Virus record (IMG/VR): IMGVR_UViG_3300046170_000347
Coordinates: 1 to 64,000 of that record
DNA from: a virus
Reading direction: 5' to 3' (one strand)
DNA: 64,000 bases
The position numbers and the translations under genes were made by a program. Each line of letters opens with the position of its first letter. The first letter of the stretch is position 1. A model generated the notes under the pieces. It did not search any database, was not told the origin of the DNA, and saw only the letters and a list, made by a program, of their open reading frames with translations. Positions 1 to 8,713 of this stretch are shown in pieces.

Positions 1-342
1 GTCTTTAACTCGCTTTTCTCTCCTTGTTTTTCTTTTTTCTCTTTATCAAGCCTTCTACTTAGTCTGTCAGCTTGAGTTTGAGGATCTTTTAATCCTTCAA
101 TAGCAGCTAGAGTTCCTTGGTAGGGTAATACCATCAAACATGTTTTGAAGAGACGCTCTAGTTGAAACATAACCAGACTCTGTTCCATAATCTGTATAGT
201 CTACCATTGTTAAAGGAGTTTCTTTTTTTTCTTCTTTTTTTAGCAATTTCTTAACTAAATTAGGCGATAAGTTATCCTCTCTTTTGTGTGTAATGATATT
301 GGGTTTTTGCTTAAAAAACTTTTACTAAACAGGTGAACTCAT
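1..342 (-). pseudogene. Left-end fragment of small virion-cluster protein (copy of 61280-61930)
   Basis: This is the 5' half of the gene that is intact at 61280-61930; the rest runs off the left edge. The bases match the right-end copy closely, but several indels break the frame (for example near 30-60, 118-125 and 325-331). It begins with the same short Ser-Pro-Phe N-terminus. I read it as the redundant end of a circular or permuted genome with poor base accuracy, not as a true second gene. The function is unknown. Confidence 0.6.
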
Positions 343-343
343 A

Positions 344-553
344 TTATTTTCTTTTACAGCCAAAGTTCTTGGCATAGTTAGCCATCTTTACGACAGAAGA
401 ACTATACTTGTCTTTTGACTTCATTACAGCACTAGCAGCAGCACACGTTGATTTACCTGGCATATTTTTCTTTACCCAAGCAGTAAACTTACCTTTGTTT
501 TCCTCTTTTATTTCAGGAAAATCTTCTTTTTTTAAAAATGGTGATCCGTACAT
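344..553 (-). CDS. Small basic virion-cluster protein, 69 aa (left copy)
   Basis: The protein is identical to the one at 61932-62141. It is Lys-rich (pI clearly basic), starts with Met-Tyr-Gly-Ser-Pro-Phe and has a Cys-Ala-Ala-Ala-Ser-Ala segment near residue 37 and a C-terminal Asn-Phe-Gly-Cys-Lys. It sits 1 bp from its neighbours in a tightly packed minus-strand operon of small proteins. No enzymatic motif is visible. A DNA-associated or minor virion role is possible but unproven. Confidence 0.7.
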   Translation of the reverse strand: MYGSPFLKKEDFPEIKEENKGKFTAWVKKNMPGKSTCAAASAVMKSKDKYSSSVVKMANYAKNFGCKRK

Positions 554-555
554 AA

Positions 556-769
556 TTACATTTTTTTAGCAACCTCCTAATAGGCATTCCTTTTATAGTA
601 ATGTTTTAGCTTTTAAAACTTGCATACCAGTAATTCCAGAACTAGAACCTACACCGTGAGGTCTTCCAGTTTGATCTAATGGTCCGTCCCATATTGTGTT
701 TTCACCTACAACTCCGTGAACGTTTTTTGACGCCATTGTTGCGTTGTAATTGTCATCTGTTTTATGCAT
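556..769 (-). pseudogene. Frameshifted left copy of 70-aa hypothetical (62144-62356)
   Basis: The sequence matches the intact gene at 62144-62356 apart from small indels (near 573-578, 592-594 and 600-602) that disrupt the frame. The intact version is a 70-aa Gly-rich hypothetical. The damage looks like read error at the contig end. Confidence 0.6.
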
Positions 770-772
770 AAC

Positions 773-1373
773 TTATTTTTTATTTTTATATTTACACGCT
801 CTTTTCGCAAGCGCACTACCCATTGAATTTTGTCTATCAAATAAAGAACCAAAAGTTCCGCCTATAGCTCCTTGGACTTGTAGTCCAAAAGGGTTGATAA
901 GACTAGAAGTAGGTTCAGGCATGCTATTAATAGTGTCATCTACTTGAGATTCATTTAGATCTATCATACCTCTTCTTCTTCTTCTTTCTGAATCACTACC
1001 TGCTTTTCCTAATTCTTCTCCTTCACCTAATACATACCTACGTTGCGTGCCATAATTTTCACTAGTCCTTCCACTTGTTTTATCGTAAAGAAGATTACCA
1101 TCGCCTTCGTAATTTTCAAATCCTTTAGCAGCAATGTCACCATATTTAGAAAAACCTAAAGATTGAATATTAGAAGCATTTAAATCTCCAGCTTGAGCCG
1201 CGGCTTTCATAGCGGCTTGTTTTGCCCCAAGCGCCCGCAAGCCTTTTGAAAAATTACCCCGAACGCAAACCATCTAAAGCACTAGTGTTAATATCGCCTC
1301 CTAAGTTTCCTCCAAAACTCCCTATGTTTAAACTCCCTAAAGGCATTATCATTTTTAAAGGACTATTGCTCAT
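773..1373 (-). pseudogene. Left copy of 199-aa hypothetical, frameshifted near its N-terminus
   Basis: Residues 34-199 of the right-end gene (62360-62959) are open here as one frame. A net one-base insertion near 1255-1262 breaks the first ~33 residues. Upstream of that point the two copies start to differ by real substitutions, marking the approach to the strain breakpoint. The protein has an Arg-run (SERRRRRG) and a Met-Asn-Ser-Pro-Leu-type N-terminus. Its function is unknown. Confidence 0.6.
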
Positions 1374-1816
1374 CTTTCTTTATCTTTATTTACGTTATAT
1401 ATAGCTTTAGTTAATACTTTGTCAGTATAAGTGTTACCAGCTATTAATTTATTTCTTCTTTTACTTACAGGTAAATCATCTTCACCAGTCATTATTCTAT
1501 ATATTCTACTTATTAACTGTTTGCATTTAAATGAAACTTGATATATGTTAAACATCTGAGTAGATCTGTTTCTTTTTCTCCAGACGACTATCCAGTCTTC
1601 TTTTAATAATCTGTTCCATCTTCTATTGTCCCAGCTATATGAATAACTACCTGCTTTAAAATCTTTTTTACTAAAAAAACCTATACAGTGTAAATAAATT
1701 AATAACTCTAAATCTGCATCATTTAAATCATTATTTTTACAAGCCCATTTACGTATTATTCTGTAATGTTTCATTAAGCCTAAGTCCTTAATGTCACTTG
1801 CGTTTAATGATCTCAT
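1370..1816 (-). CDS. Winged-helix-like small protein, 148 aa (variant of 62956-63396)
   Basis: Homologue, not copy, of the 146-aa protein at 62956-63396; roughly 70% of residues agree. It has an N-terminal helix pair with the segment HYRIIRKWAC, a stretch DLNDADLELLIYLH typical of the first helices of MarR-type winged helices, then a Trp-rich core (SWDNRRWNRLLKE) and a basic beta-hairpin-like region (VVWRKRNRSTQ). A DNA-binding late regulator is a reasonable guess from layout only. It overlaps the start of the preceding 199-aa gene by 4 bp and GroES by 4 bp, so the genes are translationally coupled. Confidence 0.7.
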   Translation of the reverse strand: MRSLNASDIKDLGLMKHYRIIRKWACKNNDLNDADLELLIYLHCIGFFSKKDFKAGSYSYSWDNRRWNRLLKEDWIVVWRKRNRSTQMFNIYQVSFKCKQLISRIYRIMTGEDDLPVSKRRNKLIAGNTYTDKVLTKAIYNVNKDKER

Positions 1817-2073
1817 AACACAACTACTACATCTTGAGCTTTTATGACGTGATAAGTTTCTTTTTCTATTTCTATTTTATGACCAGCATGTCTGTCAAAA
1901 AATATTTTATCTTGTTGTTTTATACCAACTATATCATTACCAACTGAAACTATAGTGGCTTCAACGTATCTGATATCTTCTCTTTGGTTTTCTGCAAGAA
2001 GTAAACCACCTTTTGTCTTAGTAGTACCTTCTTTTGTTTTTTGTATAATTAAGTTTCTACCTATTGCCTTCAT
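1813..2073 (-). CDS. groES: Phage GroES-like co-chaperonin (variant 1)
   Basis: Co-chaperonin that would cap a GroEL ring. At 86 aa it is slightly shorter than the ~95-aa bacterial GroES. It has the conserved start (AIGRNLII), the mobile-loop region (KTKEGTTKTKGGLLLAEN), the DRHAGHKIEIEKETYHV strand corresponding to the GroES KYGGTEV/K..GEEYLI region, and a hydrophobic valine-rich end. Its ATG lies inside the end of the GroEL gene (17-bp overlap, DEGNR-stop), as in a coupled operon. The second, diverged version is at 63393-63656. Located in the virion module, it probably helps fold capsid or tail protein. Confidence 0.85.
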   Translation of the reverse strand: MKAIGRNLIIQKTKEGTTKTKGGLLLAENQREDIRYVEATIVSVGNDIVGIKQQDKIFFDRHAGHKIEIEKETYHVIKAQDVVVVL

Positions 2074-3609
2074 CGATTCTTAAATTATTGATTACACAAT
2101 CGGTTGACAATATTGTAGTAGCTACTGAAGCTGCGTTTTGAAGAGCACTTTTTGTAACAAGCAAAGGATCTATAATACCTGATTTTATCATATTTACCAT
2201 TTTTCCTGTAACCACATTTAGACCTCTTCCTTTTATGTTTGGCAAATCAAACTCTACAATACCTGCATTTTCTAATATAGTGTTAAATGGTGCTCTAATT
2301 GCTTCTAGCAGCACTTGCTCACCTATAGATTTAGATTTAATATGTTGCGCGGCATTTAATAAAGCAATTCCACCTCCTGATACTATACCTTCTTTAACAG
2401 CAGCTTTCGTAGCGCAGATAGCGTCTTCCACTCTATCTGTTTTTTCTTTTAATTCAATATCAGAGTTAGCACCTACTTTTACAATAGCTATTCTAGCTGA
2501 AAGTATTGCTAATCTTTTTTCTAATCTTATAACTTCGTGAGAAGCTAAATCTTTTGATAACTTTTCTTTTATATCTTCTATTATATCATTTATAGTATCA
2601 GAAGTTTCTTTTACTTGAATAATAGTATCTGTATGTGATGTTACACTTTTTAAACAAGAACCTAAATGCTCTACTTGAATCAAATCCATATCATCACCCA
2701 AGTCTTCATTTATAATAGTAGCACCGGTTAACAAAGATAGATCATCTAACATTTGTTTTTTACTAATACCGTAAGTTGGCGCGTTAATAACATTTACCTT
2801 AATGTTACCTTTGTTTTTGTTCATAGCTAAAGCAGATAAAACACCTTGTTCTAAATCGCCTATAATAAGCAAAGGTTTGTTGTTTTTTATTACATACTCT
2901 AGCACTGATTGTATTTGCCTAATTGTATCAATTGGTGATTCAACCAGTAACACTAGCGGATTGTCTAGTTCAGCTGTTTTAGATTGTTTGTTTGTTATGA
3001 AATGAGAATTAGTTATTCCTTTATCGTATTGAACACCATCAACTACTTCAAAATTAGTTTCTCCTGATCAGATGCTTCCATCATAACTACACCTGTTTAT
3101 CTACTGCTCTAAAAGCATCTGCAATAATTTTACCAAGTTCTGGATCATTGTTTGTAGATATTGTAGCAATTTGATCTATCATATCTACCTTTACGTCTAC
3201 TATAGATTCTAAATAATTCAACTACTTTTTGTACGCTGTAGTTAATACCTTCTTTTAACTTCTCTTGAGTTTGTTTTGTTAATACTTTATAAGCTTCTTT
3301 AATATAGCAGTGAGCTAATACTGTTGCTGTAGTTGTACCATCACCTGCTTCTCTAACTGTTTTCTTGCTGCTTCTTTTAATAAGTGTAGCACCCATGTTT
3401 TCAACAGGATCTAGTAAGTATAATTGAATCAGCTACTGTTACACCATCTTTTGTTATAATAGGTTTACCTGTACTATCTTCTAGCATTACACATTTGCCG
3501 CTAGCTCCTAGTGTGGAGCTAACAGCTTCGTTAGTTTTTCAATTCCTTTAAATACATTATCTCTGGCTTCAATACCAAAGTTAAGGTTTTTGACTATTGC
3601 GTCTGACAT
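2057..3609 (-). pseudogene. groEL: Phage GroEL chaperonin, several frameshifts in N-terminal third
   Basis: 60-kDa chaperonin homologue, ATP-driven folding ring. The C-terminal 298 residues are open (2057-2953) and carry the apical and equatorial segments, including SGGGIALLNAA and SALQNAASVATTIL near the end. The N-terminal part is readable in pieces. It begins MSDAIVKNLNFG at 3609, carries TLGASGKCVMLED, then the ATP-site motif REAGDGTTTATVLA (about 3300-3360). Indels occur near 3527, 3418, 3385 and 3200, and around 3065-3105. Both insertions and deletions occur, so read error is the simplest cause. It lacks an obvious Gly-Gly-Met tail. A second copy enters at 63637. Confidence 0.8.
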
Positions 3610-3642
3610 ATTTGCATTAGATTAAATTTAAGTGTATTGGTT

Positions 3643-3928
3643 TTATTCAAAGGTTTTAACTACCTTAGGTCCTTTCAAGTGATCTAGCTTTTTAGCGTAG
3701 TGTTCTACTGAGCTATCAATTGCTTGTTCTGCACCCTTCTATAGTTTCACGTCTTGTAACGTCGGCCCACTCATCTTCTAGAGTATGGTGTTCGGTTTGA
3801 TAAAAGCCATTTGGTAGTTGTACTATACGCCAGTTTTTCTTTTCGGCTACATGCTCCCATAATTTTCTGGTTTCATCGGATACTTGTGGTTGACTAGACC
3901 ACGAATTAGTCTGGTAATAAATTGTCAT
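3643..3928 (-). pseudogene. Conserved phage protein of ~94 aa, one-base frameshift
   Basis: The frame opens at 3928 (MTIYYQTNSWSSQPQ) and stops early at 3716 after RRETIEGC. Removing one G in the GGG near 3736 restores a tail ending GPKVVKTFE. The full protein resembles a small conserved family I recall from marine cyanophage genomes (YYQT...QPQVS, QLPNGFYQTE), whose function I do not know. It lies between GroEL and the fibre gene, all minus strand. Confidence 0.6.
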
Positions 3929-4015
3929 TGGTTTTGGTTTTAATTGTTATTATTGGTTTGCACTTCACCCGTGCCGGGTATATTTTATATACTCACTTGG
4001 TTTTAGTGATTTTTA

Positions 4016-5841
4016 CTAAGGCGTATACACAATGTGTACAACTCCGTCTGTATGATATAAACCATAAAGAGGAACACCTGCTGCTTTAGCTGCAGCTTCA
4101 TCTACGTAATTTCTATATTTTCCAACCCCTGGTAATATTACATTGCCTTCGTTAGAGCCTCCTGTTTTGTTTGTTATAACTAAAGCGTTTCTTCTGCCTG
4201 AATTACCACCTAGCGTAGAAGATCCCACTATAAAAGAGCAGCTTAAAGAGGCAAGACTATAATCAAAGTTTTGATCGTTATTTCTTCCAACTAATACGTA
4301 AGAACCACCATTTGTGTCAATAGTGTCTAAACCTCTACCTATTTGTATTTCATAGTCATCATCTACATTGTTTTGTGTCCCTATGGCTATAGCGTTTCTA
4401 ACACGCGTAGAGGAAGATCCAACAATATTGTTTTGGCCTATACCAAAAGATGTTCCTGCATTCACATCGCTGTAAACTAAGTTACCTGATCCAAAAGCCC
4501 CGCCTATAAGTCCGGTTACTGTGTTCCCTCTACCAAATATAAACGAGTCTTTATTACTAGTTGATCCTGATAGTATACCTATGTTGTTATTTTCTCCAGC
4601 TACAAAATTATTATTAGTGCTTATGGAATTACCATTACCTATCTGGTTATTCTGGCCAGCGGCTATAGTTGAATTACTTCCGTTTACAATTTCATTACGA
4701 GCACCAGATATAAAAGAATTTGATATGCCTCTAGCGTCATTATCATCACCACCTATTATAGATCTACTTATATTTCCTTGAGCAGCATTACCTCTACCTG
4801 TAATAAAGCTAGAATCTATGGTGGCAGTTATCCCAACAGGTACTCCTATATTTTGACCAGCAATTAAGCTATTTTTTAATAGTTCCAGTACTTGGCAAAG
4901 TGTTTGAAACTCCAACTACTAATGATCCAGTATTATTTGTACCGTTTATGGTATTTGTTTGACCAACAACCATCATTTTATCACCTATCAATGTATTGTT
5001 GAAACCTACAATAGCTAGATTTGATGAGTTTGCGTCACCTATAGTGTTGCTTTTTCCTACAACAAACGCAGATCCATCATATGCGGCGTCATAAGTATTT
5101 AACGGATTTGCAGAAGGATCTTCATAAGCAAAAATTTCTAACCAAGGAGTAATCCTTGTTGTGAAGTGAGTTGTATTAGGGTATATTTCTAAGCCTTCGT
5201 TTAAACCTGTAAAGCTTGTAGAAGCGCCTAATTCTATAGTTGCATTAGTTTGGCTTATTCTTTGTAAAAAGCTTTTACCTGCTATAGCTGTAGTATTTAC
5301 TGGTGTATATATTTCACTAGCAGTTTTAAATACAGTTACACTATCAGGCGTACCGGTTCCAGTTACAGTTCCGCCCCCGTCACTAATCCATTTTGTTTGT
5401 CCGTTGTCTGAACTTAATACTTGACCTGTCGAGCCAGCGTCACCGTTCTTGTCTAGTAAGGCGTCTGTCTGCAAGGTGCTAATACTAGCATAAGAAGATA
5501 CGTTTAAAGTAAACGTGTTAATCGCGCCATTGTTTATAATAACCTGGTTTGCAGAGCCAGGAGTAAATTTAACTATGGAATTAAATGTAAATGCATTAAC
5601 TCCGTCATAAGTAAGTAATGAATCACCGATAGTAGTGGATCCGGTAAAAATAGGTACTGTATTTAGCGTGCCAGATCCTGTAATACCGCTTGTTGATGAT
5701 ACAACATACGATGCTAAATTGTCTATTGTTAGGCTTTTTGTCCGATTTTTATTAGGAGCTAGTTGCTCTGAATCGGTTATAACTAAAAAGTCTCCACCCT
5801 GCTGGTGATGTTTTTTCTGGGTAACTATATATTATAGCCAT
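4016..5841 (-). pseudogene. Tail fibre / adhesin-like protein, ~607 aa, two frameshifts
   Basis: One gene is split into three open segments (5841 to about 5795, then to 4869, then to 4016). Dropping one base near 5797-5801 and one near 4869-4890 gives a continuous 608-codon frame. The N-terminus MAIIYSYPEKTSP parallels the start of the upstream 182-aa protein (MAIINSYPTITP), suggesting a shared attachment domain. From about residue 200 on it is built of repeated G-x-x-N-x-[IV] turns (GQNNIVG, GRGNTVTG, GENNNIG), typical of left-handed beta-roll or YadA-head-like trimeric adhesins. It ends with a small domain (PLYGLYHTDGVVHIVY). Likely the host-recognition fibre. Confidence 0.7.
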
Positions 5842-5842
5842 A

Positions 5843-6391
5843 TTAAGATAATATTTTGTATGTTATATATAAATCACATCCTCCATTAGCTGTACCACTG
5901 TTGGTTGGATCTGCATCGTCAGATGTTCCAAACTTTAAACTTGCATTTGTTCTCATACTTCCACTAGATATAGGCACTGCGTCAACACCCACTACCGGTG
6001 ATCCCCCTATTTGATTCATTATAGTTGTTGGGATTACAGCTTCATGTATTGAAGTTGAATTTCCTGGATCCCAGGATATTACCCCTGTACCTGTAAAAGT
6101 ATAATTTTGCCCTATAACTGTACCATTTGGTTGTATAGCAACAGAAATCATTTGTATTACTTTTCCGCTAGACGGTAAGGTAACTAAAGTTACGTTAGAT
6201 GTTCCAAGAGTTTGAATTTGAGCATCTGTTATAGATATTTTAGTTGTAACTATTTCTGGAGTGCTAGCTATAGCGTTTATACTGCCGATGCTTGCTGTTT
6301 TAGTTGGATTACCTTCTACCGACGTGTCTGATATAAGTACTAAATCACTTGACTTTGGCGTTATTGTGGGATAAGAATTAATTATTGCCAT
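5843..6391 (-). CDS. Virion-associated protein with shared MAIIxSYP N-terminus, 182 aa
   Basis: Complete ORF ending 1 bp before the fibre gene start. Residues 1-40 (MAIINSYPTITPKSSDLVLI...) form a motif shared with the next protein and seen in other marine phage tail proteins as I recall them. The rest is Ser/Thr/Gly-rich beta sequence without enzymatic motifs. Probably a fibre base, trimerisation or adapter protein. The start is fixed by the common N-terminus. Confidence 0.7.
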   Translation of the reverse strand: MAIINSYPTITPKSSDLVLISDTSVEGNPTKTASIGSINAIASTPEIVTTKISITDAQIQTLGTSNVTLVTLPSSGKVIQMISVAIQPNGTVIGQNYTFTGTGVISWDPGNSTSIHEAVIPTTIMNQIGGSPVVGVDAVPISSGSMRTNASLKFGTSDDADPTNSGTANGGCDLYITYKILS

Positions 6392-6397
6392 GTTTTT

Positions 6398-6648
6398 CTA
6401 AGTTTTTTCTAATCTGTTTGTCTCTGGGTTGTATTCATGAGTATGCACGCTTTCATCAGCTCTGTCAAATGCACGTTCTTCAGCTGCTCATGCTGTTTCT
6501 TTTATGGAATTTATCGCTAAGTGTACCGTCTAGGTTTAAAAATCCGTTTTTCTTCATCATTTTTAAAGCAAATGCGCGATCACCACCGAGTTGTTCTATT
6601 AATCTAGGGATAAGCTCCCCGGGGTCCTGTGAATCTAGTAGTTTCCAT
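6398..6648 (-). pseudogene. Small conserved phage protein (~82 aa) with two frameshifts
   Basis: No intact ORF is listed by length, but reading the minus strand gives LLDSQDPGELIPRLIEQLGG, then KMMKKNGFLNLDGTLSDK, then RNSM. A one-base shift near 6487-6491 leads to EERAFDRADESVHTHEYNP and ends at a TAG at 6398. Another one-base shift is needed just after ATG 6648. Segments of the type RNSMTAEERA...YNPxTN recur in small marine phage proteins. It is the first gene of the leftward late transcript. Confidence 0.55.
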
Positions 6649-6848
6649 ATTACTATATACTTACATATAAAGGCGAAAACTTACAAAGTGTGACAATAGG
6701 GTACTACTTATATACCTTAGAAGGCTAATGTCACTGTATAAAACTAGGGGCCATAGCAAATAGAGAGTATTGGTGTTGAATTTTACTATTTTTTTTTTAG
6801 TTTTTTTGTAAAATCGTTTAATTTAACCCAGCCCTACGTCCATATCCC

Positions 6849-6891
6849 TGATCATATCATATCATTTTAACATTTAATCTGATCATATCAT
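6849..6891. repeat. Two direct repeats TGATCATATCAT, 31 bp apart
   Basis: TGATCATATCAT occurs at 6849-6860 and 6880-6891. The start-to-start distance of 31 bp is about three helical turns, so both would face the same side of the DNA. Each contains the palindrome TGATCA. Candidate operator or replication-protein site in the divergent region. Confidence 0.6.
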
Positions 6892-6938
6892 AATCATATT
6901 TAGGCGTTTCATTATAACTAACAAATTCATTTTAGTAA

Positions 6939-6978
6939 TTACAAACAAAATACTTTATTAATTGGATAATAATATAAA
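6939..6978 (+). promoter_or_regulatory. Promoter-like repeat, copy 1
   Basis: TTACAAAC followed exactly 25 nt later (start to start) by GGATAAT, then an A/T-rich stretch and an ATG at 6986. Seven copies share this exact spacing, all rightward, most just before small ORFs. Confidence 0.7.
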
Positions 6979-6985
6979 CAAAACT

Positions 6986-7153
6986 ATGCTACTTATAAAT
7001 AAATTTCAAATAAAATTAACTTACAACTTATTAACAAATAATTATATTTCATTAACATTTATAAATAACAAACTTATAATTTTAAATAACAATTCAAATA
7101 TTGATATTCCAAAATTACTTACAAAAAATAATATTACTTACAAAATAATATAA
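6986..7153 (+). CDS. Asn/Ile-rich small early protein, 55 aa
   Basis: Starts MLLINKFQIKL after repeat copy 1; an upstream in-frame start inside the repeat is less likely. Extremely AT-rich codon use (Asn, Ile, Lys, Leu dominate). No motif or recognised family. First gene of the early cluster. Confidence 0.5.
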   Translation: MLLINKFQIKLTYNLLTNNYISLTFINNKLIILNNNSNIDIPKLLTKNNITYKII

Positions 7154-7156
7154 TAA

Positions 7157-7196
7157 TTACAAACAAAATTAATTCTTAATTGGATAATATAATAAA
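7157..7196 (+). promoter_or_regulatory. Promoter-like repeat, copy 2
   Basis: TTACAAAC at 7157 and GGATAAT at 7182, the same 25-nt offset. It precedes the 75-aa gene at 7229. Confidence 0.7.
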
Positions 7197-7228
7197 CTAA
7201 TAAATACTAATATAAATACATAATAACT

Positions 7229-7456
7229 ATGCAAACTTTAAATTCAAAAAGATTTGTTGTCAGAAAATCACTTATTGGCACAAATACAATTATCAATGTC
7301 ACTTTCAAAAATGGCAAAACTTACAAATATTCACATGATAAAGTATTCAATATCATGAAAAGTAAACTAGAAACTATGCCTTGTTTTCTAAAATACAAGT
7401 CATACACTTCAAGTACTTCAGTACCTGTAGTTCTAAGAGATAAAGAGGTAGTATAA
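7229..7456 (+). CDS. Small early protein, 75 aa
   Basis: MQTLNSKRFVVRKSLIG... A predicted beta-rich N-terminal half (TIINVTFKNGKTYKYSHDKV) looks like a small KTSC-type fold (short proteins with a strand-turn-strand and a Gly-Lys-x-Tyr turn), which is only a suggestion. It is followed by an A/T-rich leader and further small genes. Confidence 0.6.
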   Translation: MQTLNSKRFVVRKSLIGTNTIINVTFKNGKTYKYSHDKVFNIMKSKLETMPCFLKYKSYTSSTSVPVVLRDKEVV

Positions 7457-7550
7457 TACTACTTCTTTATTACTCACAGTTAAACTTGGAGTAGTACCTT
7501 TACTATAAATTAAACTAATAAATAATAATACACCTATAAATAATACTTAT

Positions 7551-7652
7551 ATGAGAAAATTCATTCACACTATAATCTTGAAAATCAGTAGCTTTAAACT
7601 CTCTGACTACATAGAAGTTGGCAGTGCACCTGATGAAACAACTTGGAGATAA
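7551..7652 (+). CDS. Tiny early ORF, 33 aa
   Basis: MRKFIHTIILKISSFKL... ends TTWR. Preceded by an A/T-rich leader with TAATAATA like its neighbours. Too short for family recognition. It fits the tight packing of the region but could be chance. Confidence 0.4.
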   Translation: MRKFIHTIILKISSFKLSDYIEVGSAPDETTWR

Positions 7653-7657
7653 CAACT

Positions 7658-7697
7658 TCACAAACAAAATACAATATCCTTTGGATAATATAATAAA
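7658..7697 (+). promoter_or_regulatory. Promoter-like repeat, copy 3
   Basis: TCACAAAC at 7658 with GGATAAT at 7683, same 25-nt spacing. It leads to the ATG at 7723. Confidence 0.7.
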
Positions 7698-7722
7698 TAC
7701 TAATTAATAAAATAATAATACT

Positions 7723-7842
7723 ATGTCTAACAAATCTTACACCTTACTAAAAATATCTCTCAGAATATTCAAAAAACATTATCTTGAACTCACTGATGAG
7801 CAAAAGTCTGAAGTGTTAGATATATACTATGACTTTTATTAA
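7723..7842 (+). CDS. Tiny early protein, 39 aa
   Basis: MSNKSYTLLKISLRIF..., mixed helix with an acidic C-terminal half (DEQKSEVLDIYYDFY). Starts 26 nt after repeat copy 3. No recognised family. Confidence 0.5.
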   Translation: MSNKSYTLLKISLRIFKKHYLELTDEQKSEVLDIYYDFY

Positions 7843-7849
7843 AACAACT

Positions 7850-7974
7850 GGAGTGAATGGCTTGGTAGTAAATCTAGAAGTGCTTAATACAGATGAAAGA
7901 CTCTGTGGGTATTTACCAAAATACTAGGTAAATCTTGCTAGTGTATAAGGGAGGTTCAATTCCTCTACACTCCA
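7850..7974 (+). ncRNA. tRNA-like structured RNA A (125 nt)
   Basis: The ends look like a tRNA. GGAGTG (7850-7855) pairs with CACTCC (7968-7973), and just inside is a T-arm, GGAGG-TTCAATT-CCTCT, with a one-base discriminator A. The middle is about 50 nt longer than a normal tRNA. It contains ACAGA/TCTGT around a loop with TGAAAG (anticodon GAA possible) and an ATTTACC/GGTAAAT hairpin. It is too short for a tmRNA. It could be a tRNA with an insertion or a tRNA mimic. Confidence 0.45.
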
Positions 7975-7978
7975 CTAA

Positions 7979-8018
7979 TTACAAATAAAATAAAATATCC
8001 TTTGGATAATAATATAAA
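7979..8018 (+). promoter_or_regulatory. Promoter-like repeat, copy 4
   Basis: TTACAAAT at 7979 and GGATAAT at 8004 (25-nt offset). It begins directly after tRNA-like RNA A and precedes the ATG at 8026. Confidence 0.7.
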
Positions 8019-8025
8019 ATAAACT

Positions 8026-8175
8026 ATGCAAAATACTATTACAATACAAATAGATGAAGACAATGATATCTTTGAGCTCACTGTTGACAATAAAACTTAT
8101 GACTTATATAATGTCTATGACTCAAAATATGGTGACTTCTTTGATGAACTAAATATACTAATTGATACACTATAA
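8026..8175 (+). CDS. Small acidic early protein, 49 aa
   Basis: MQNTITIQIDEDNDIFEL..., strongly acidic with a strand-rich start and a C-terminal helix (FFDELNILIDTL). Small acidic phage proteins can act as DNA mimics or inhibitors, but nothing specific is visible here. Directly behind repeat copy 4. Confidence 0.55.
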   Translation: MQNTITIQIDEDNDIFELTVDNKTYDLYNVYDSKYGDFFDELNILIDTL

Positions 8176-8179
8176 TACT

Positions 8180-8434
8180 ATGCAACACAGAAATGTACCT
8201 TACAAATATGAAAAGTGGACATCTTTTGATGGCACAGAGTGTTCTGCATTTACATGCAAATACTTCAACTTTCACCCTTATCACATTATGTCTTTCTCTA
8301 CAGAACTAGAACAAGATATGATCGCTCAAATCGATGAGTACATAGATAACAGAGAAGTTTACAAAATCAAGAAAGATCTGTCTACTCAAGCAGCAGCAGA
8401 CTTCTACAAAATATTAAACTATAAAGGTGATTAA
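8180..8434 (+). CDS. Small early protein, 84 aa
   Basis: MQHRNVPYKYEKWTSFDG..., start chosen at the ATG 4 nt after the previous stop. Two Cys (residues ~22 and 27), an aromatic and His-rich middle and a helical C-terminus (AQIDEYIDNREVYKIKKDL). No family recognised. Confidence 0.6.
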   Translation: MQHRNVPYKYEKWTSFDGTECSAFTCKYFNFHPYHIMSFSTELEQDMIAQIDEYIDNREVYKIKKDLSTQAAADFYKILNYKGD

Positions 8435-8436
8435 CT

Positions 8437-8577
8437 ATGCAATTTATACAAATAACTAATGGTAAAGAGATAGACATGACTTCTCTTATAATAAAACAAA
8501 TACAAGGTGAGATCACTAGAGATGAAGTCTTACAGGTAATTAATGATAATATAGTAAAAAATTCAGATGAGATATAA
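8437..8577 (+). CDS. Tiny early protein, 46 aa
   Basis: MQFIQITNGKEIDMTSLI..., starts 2 nt after the previous stop and overlaps the next ATG by 11 nt. Mixed charge, ends KNSDEI. Unknown. Confidence 0.5.
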   Translation: MQFIQITNGKEIDMTSLIIKQIQGEITRDEVLQVINDNIVKNSDEI

Positions 8578-8713
8578 TATAATATATTGGTGTAATGGCA
8601 CCTATGAACCAGAAATAATAGATCAAGCATTAACTAAAAGCTCAGCTCTTTACCTTGTACAAGAGTACAGAATTGCTTTTAAATCAACTAACATAAGCTA
8701 TCAAAGAATATGA
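8567..8713 (+). CDS. Tiny early protein, 48 aa
   Basis: MRYNIYWCNGTYEPE..., overlapping both neighbours (ATGA-type junction with the next gene at 8710). The overlaps support translational coupling. Unknown function. Confidence 0.5.
   Translation: MRYNIIYWCNGTYEPEIIDQALTKSSALYLVQEYRIAFKSTNISYQRI

Larger units (their letters stand above)
6649..6985. promoter_or_regulatory. Divergent control region between late (leftward) and early (rightward) modules
   Basis: About 340 bp without a supported gene, lying between the first leftward and first rightward genes. It contains T-tracts (6785-6815), a direct repeat of TGATCATATCAT and, at its right edge, the first copy of the TTACAAAC/GGATAAT promoter-like repeat. 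It is the natural place for divergent promoters and perhaps an origin, though no origin signature is proven. Confidence 0.6.

Noticed and set aside
6385-6693. Rightward 102-aa ORF
   Set aside because: It is antisense to a recognisable leftward protein (RNSM..EERAFDRA..HEYNP) and has no early-gene leader.
7850-7974. tmRNA
   Set aside because: The tRNA-like ends are suggestive but the element is only 125 nt and has no tag reading frame; known tmRNAs are over 200 nt.
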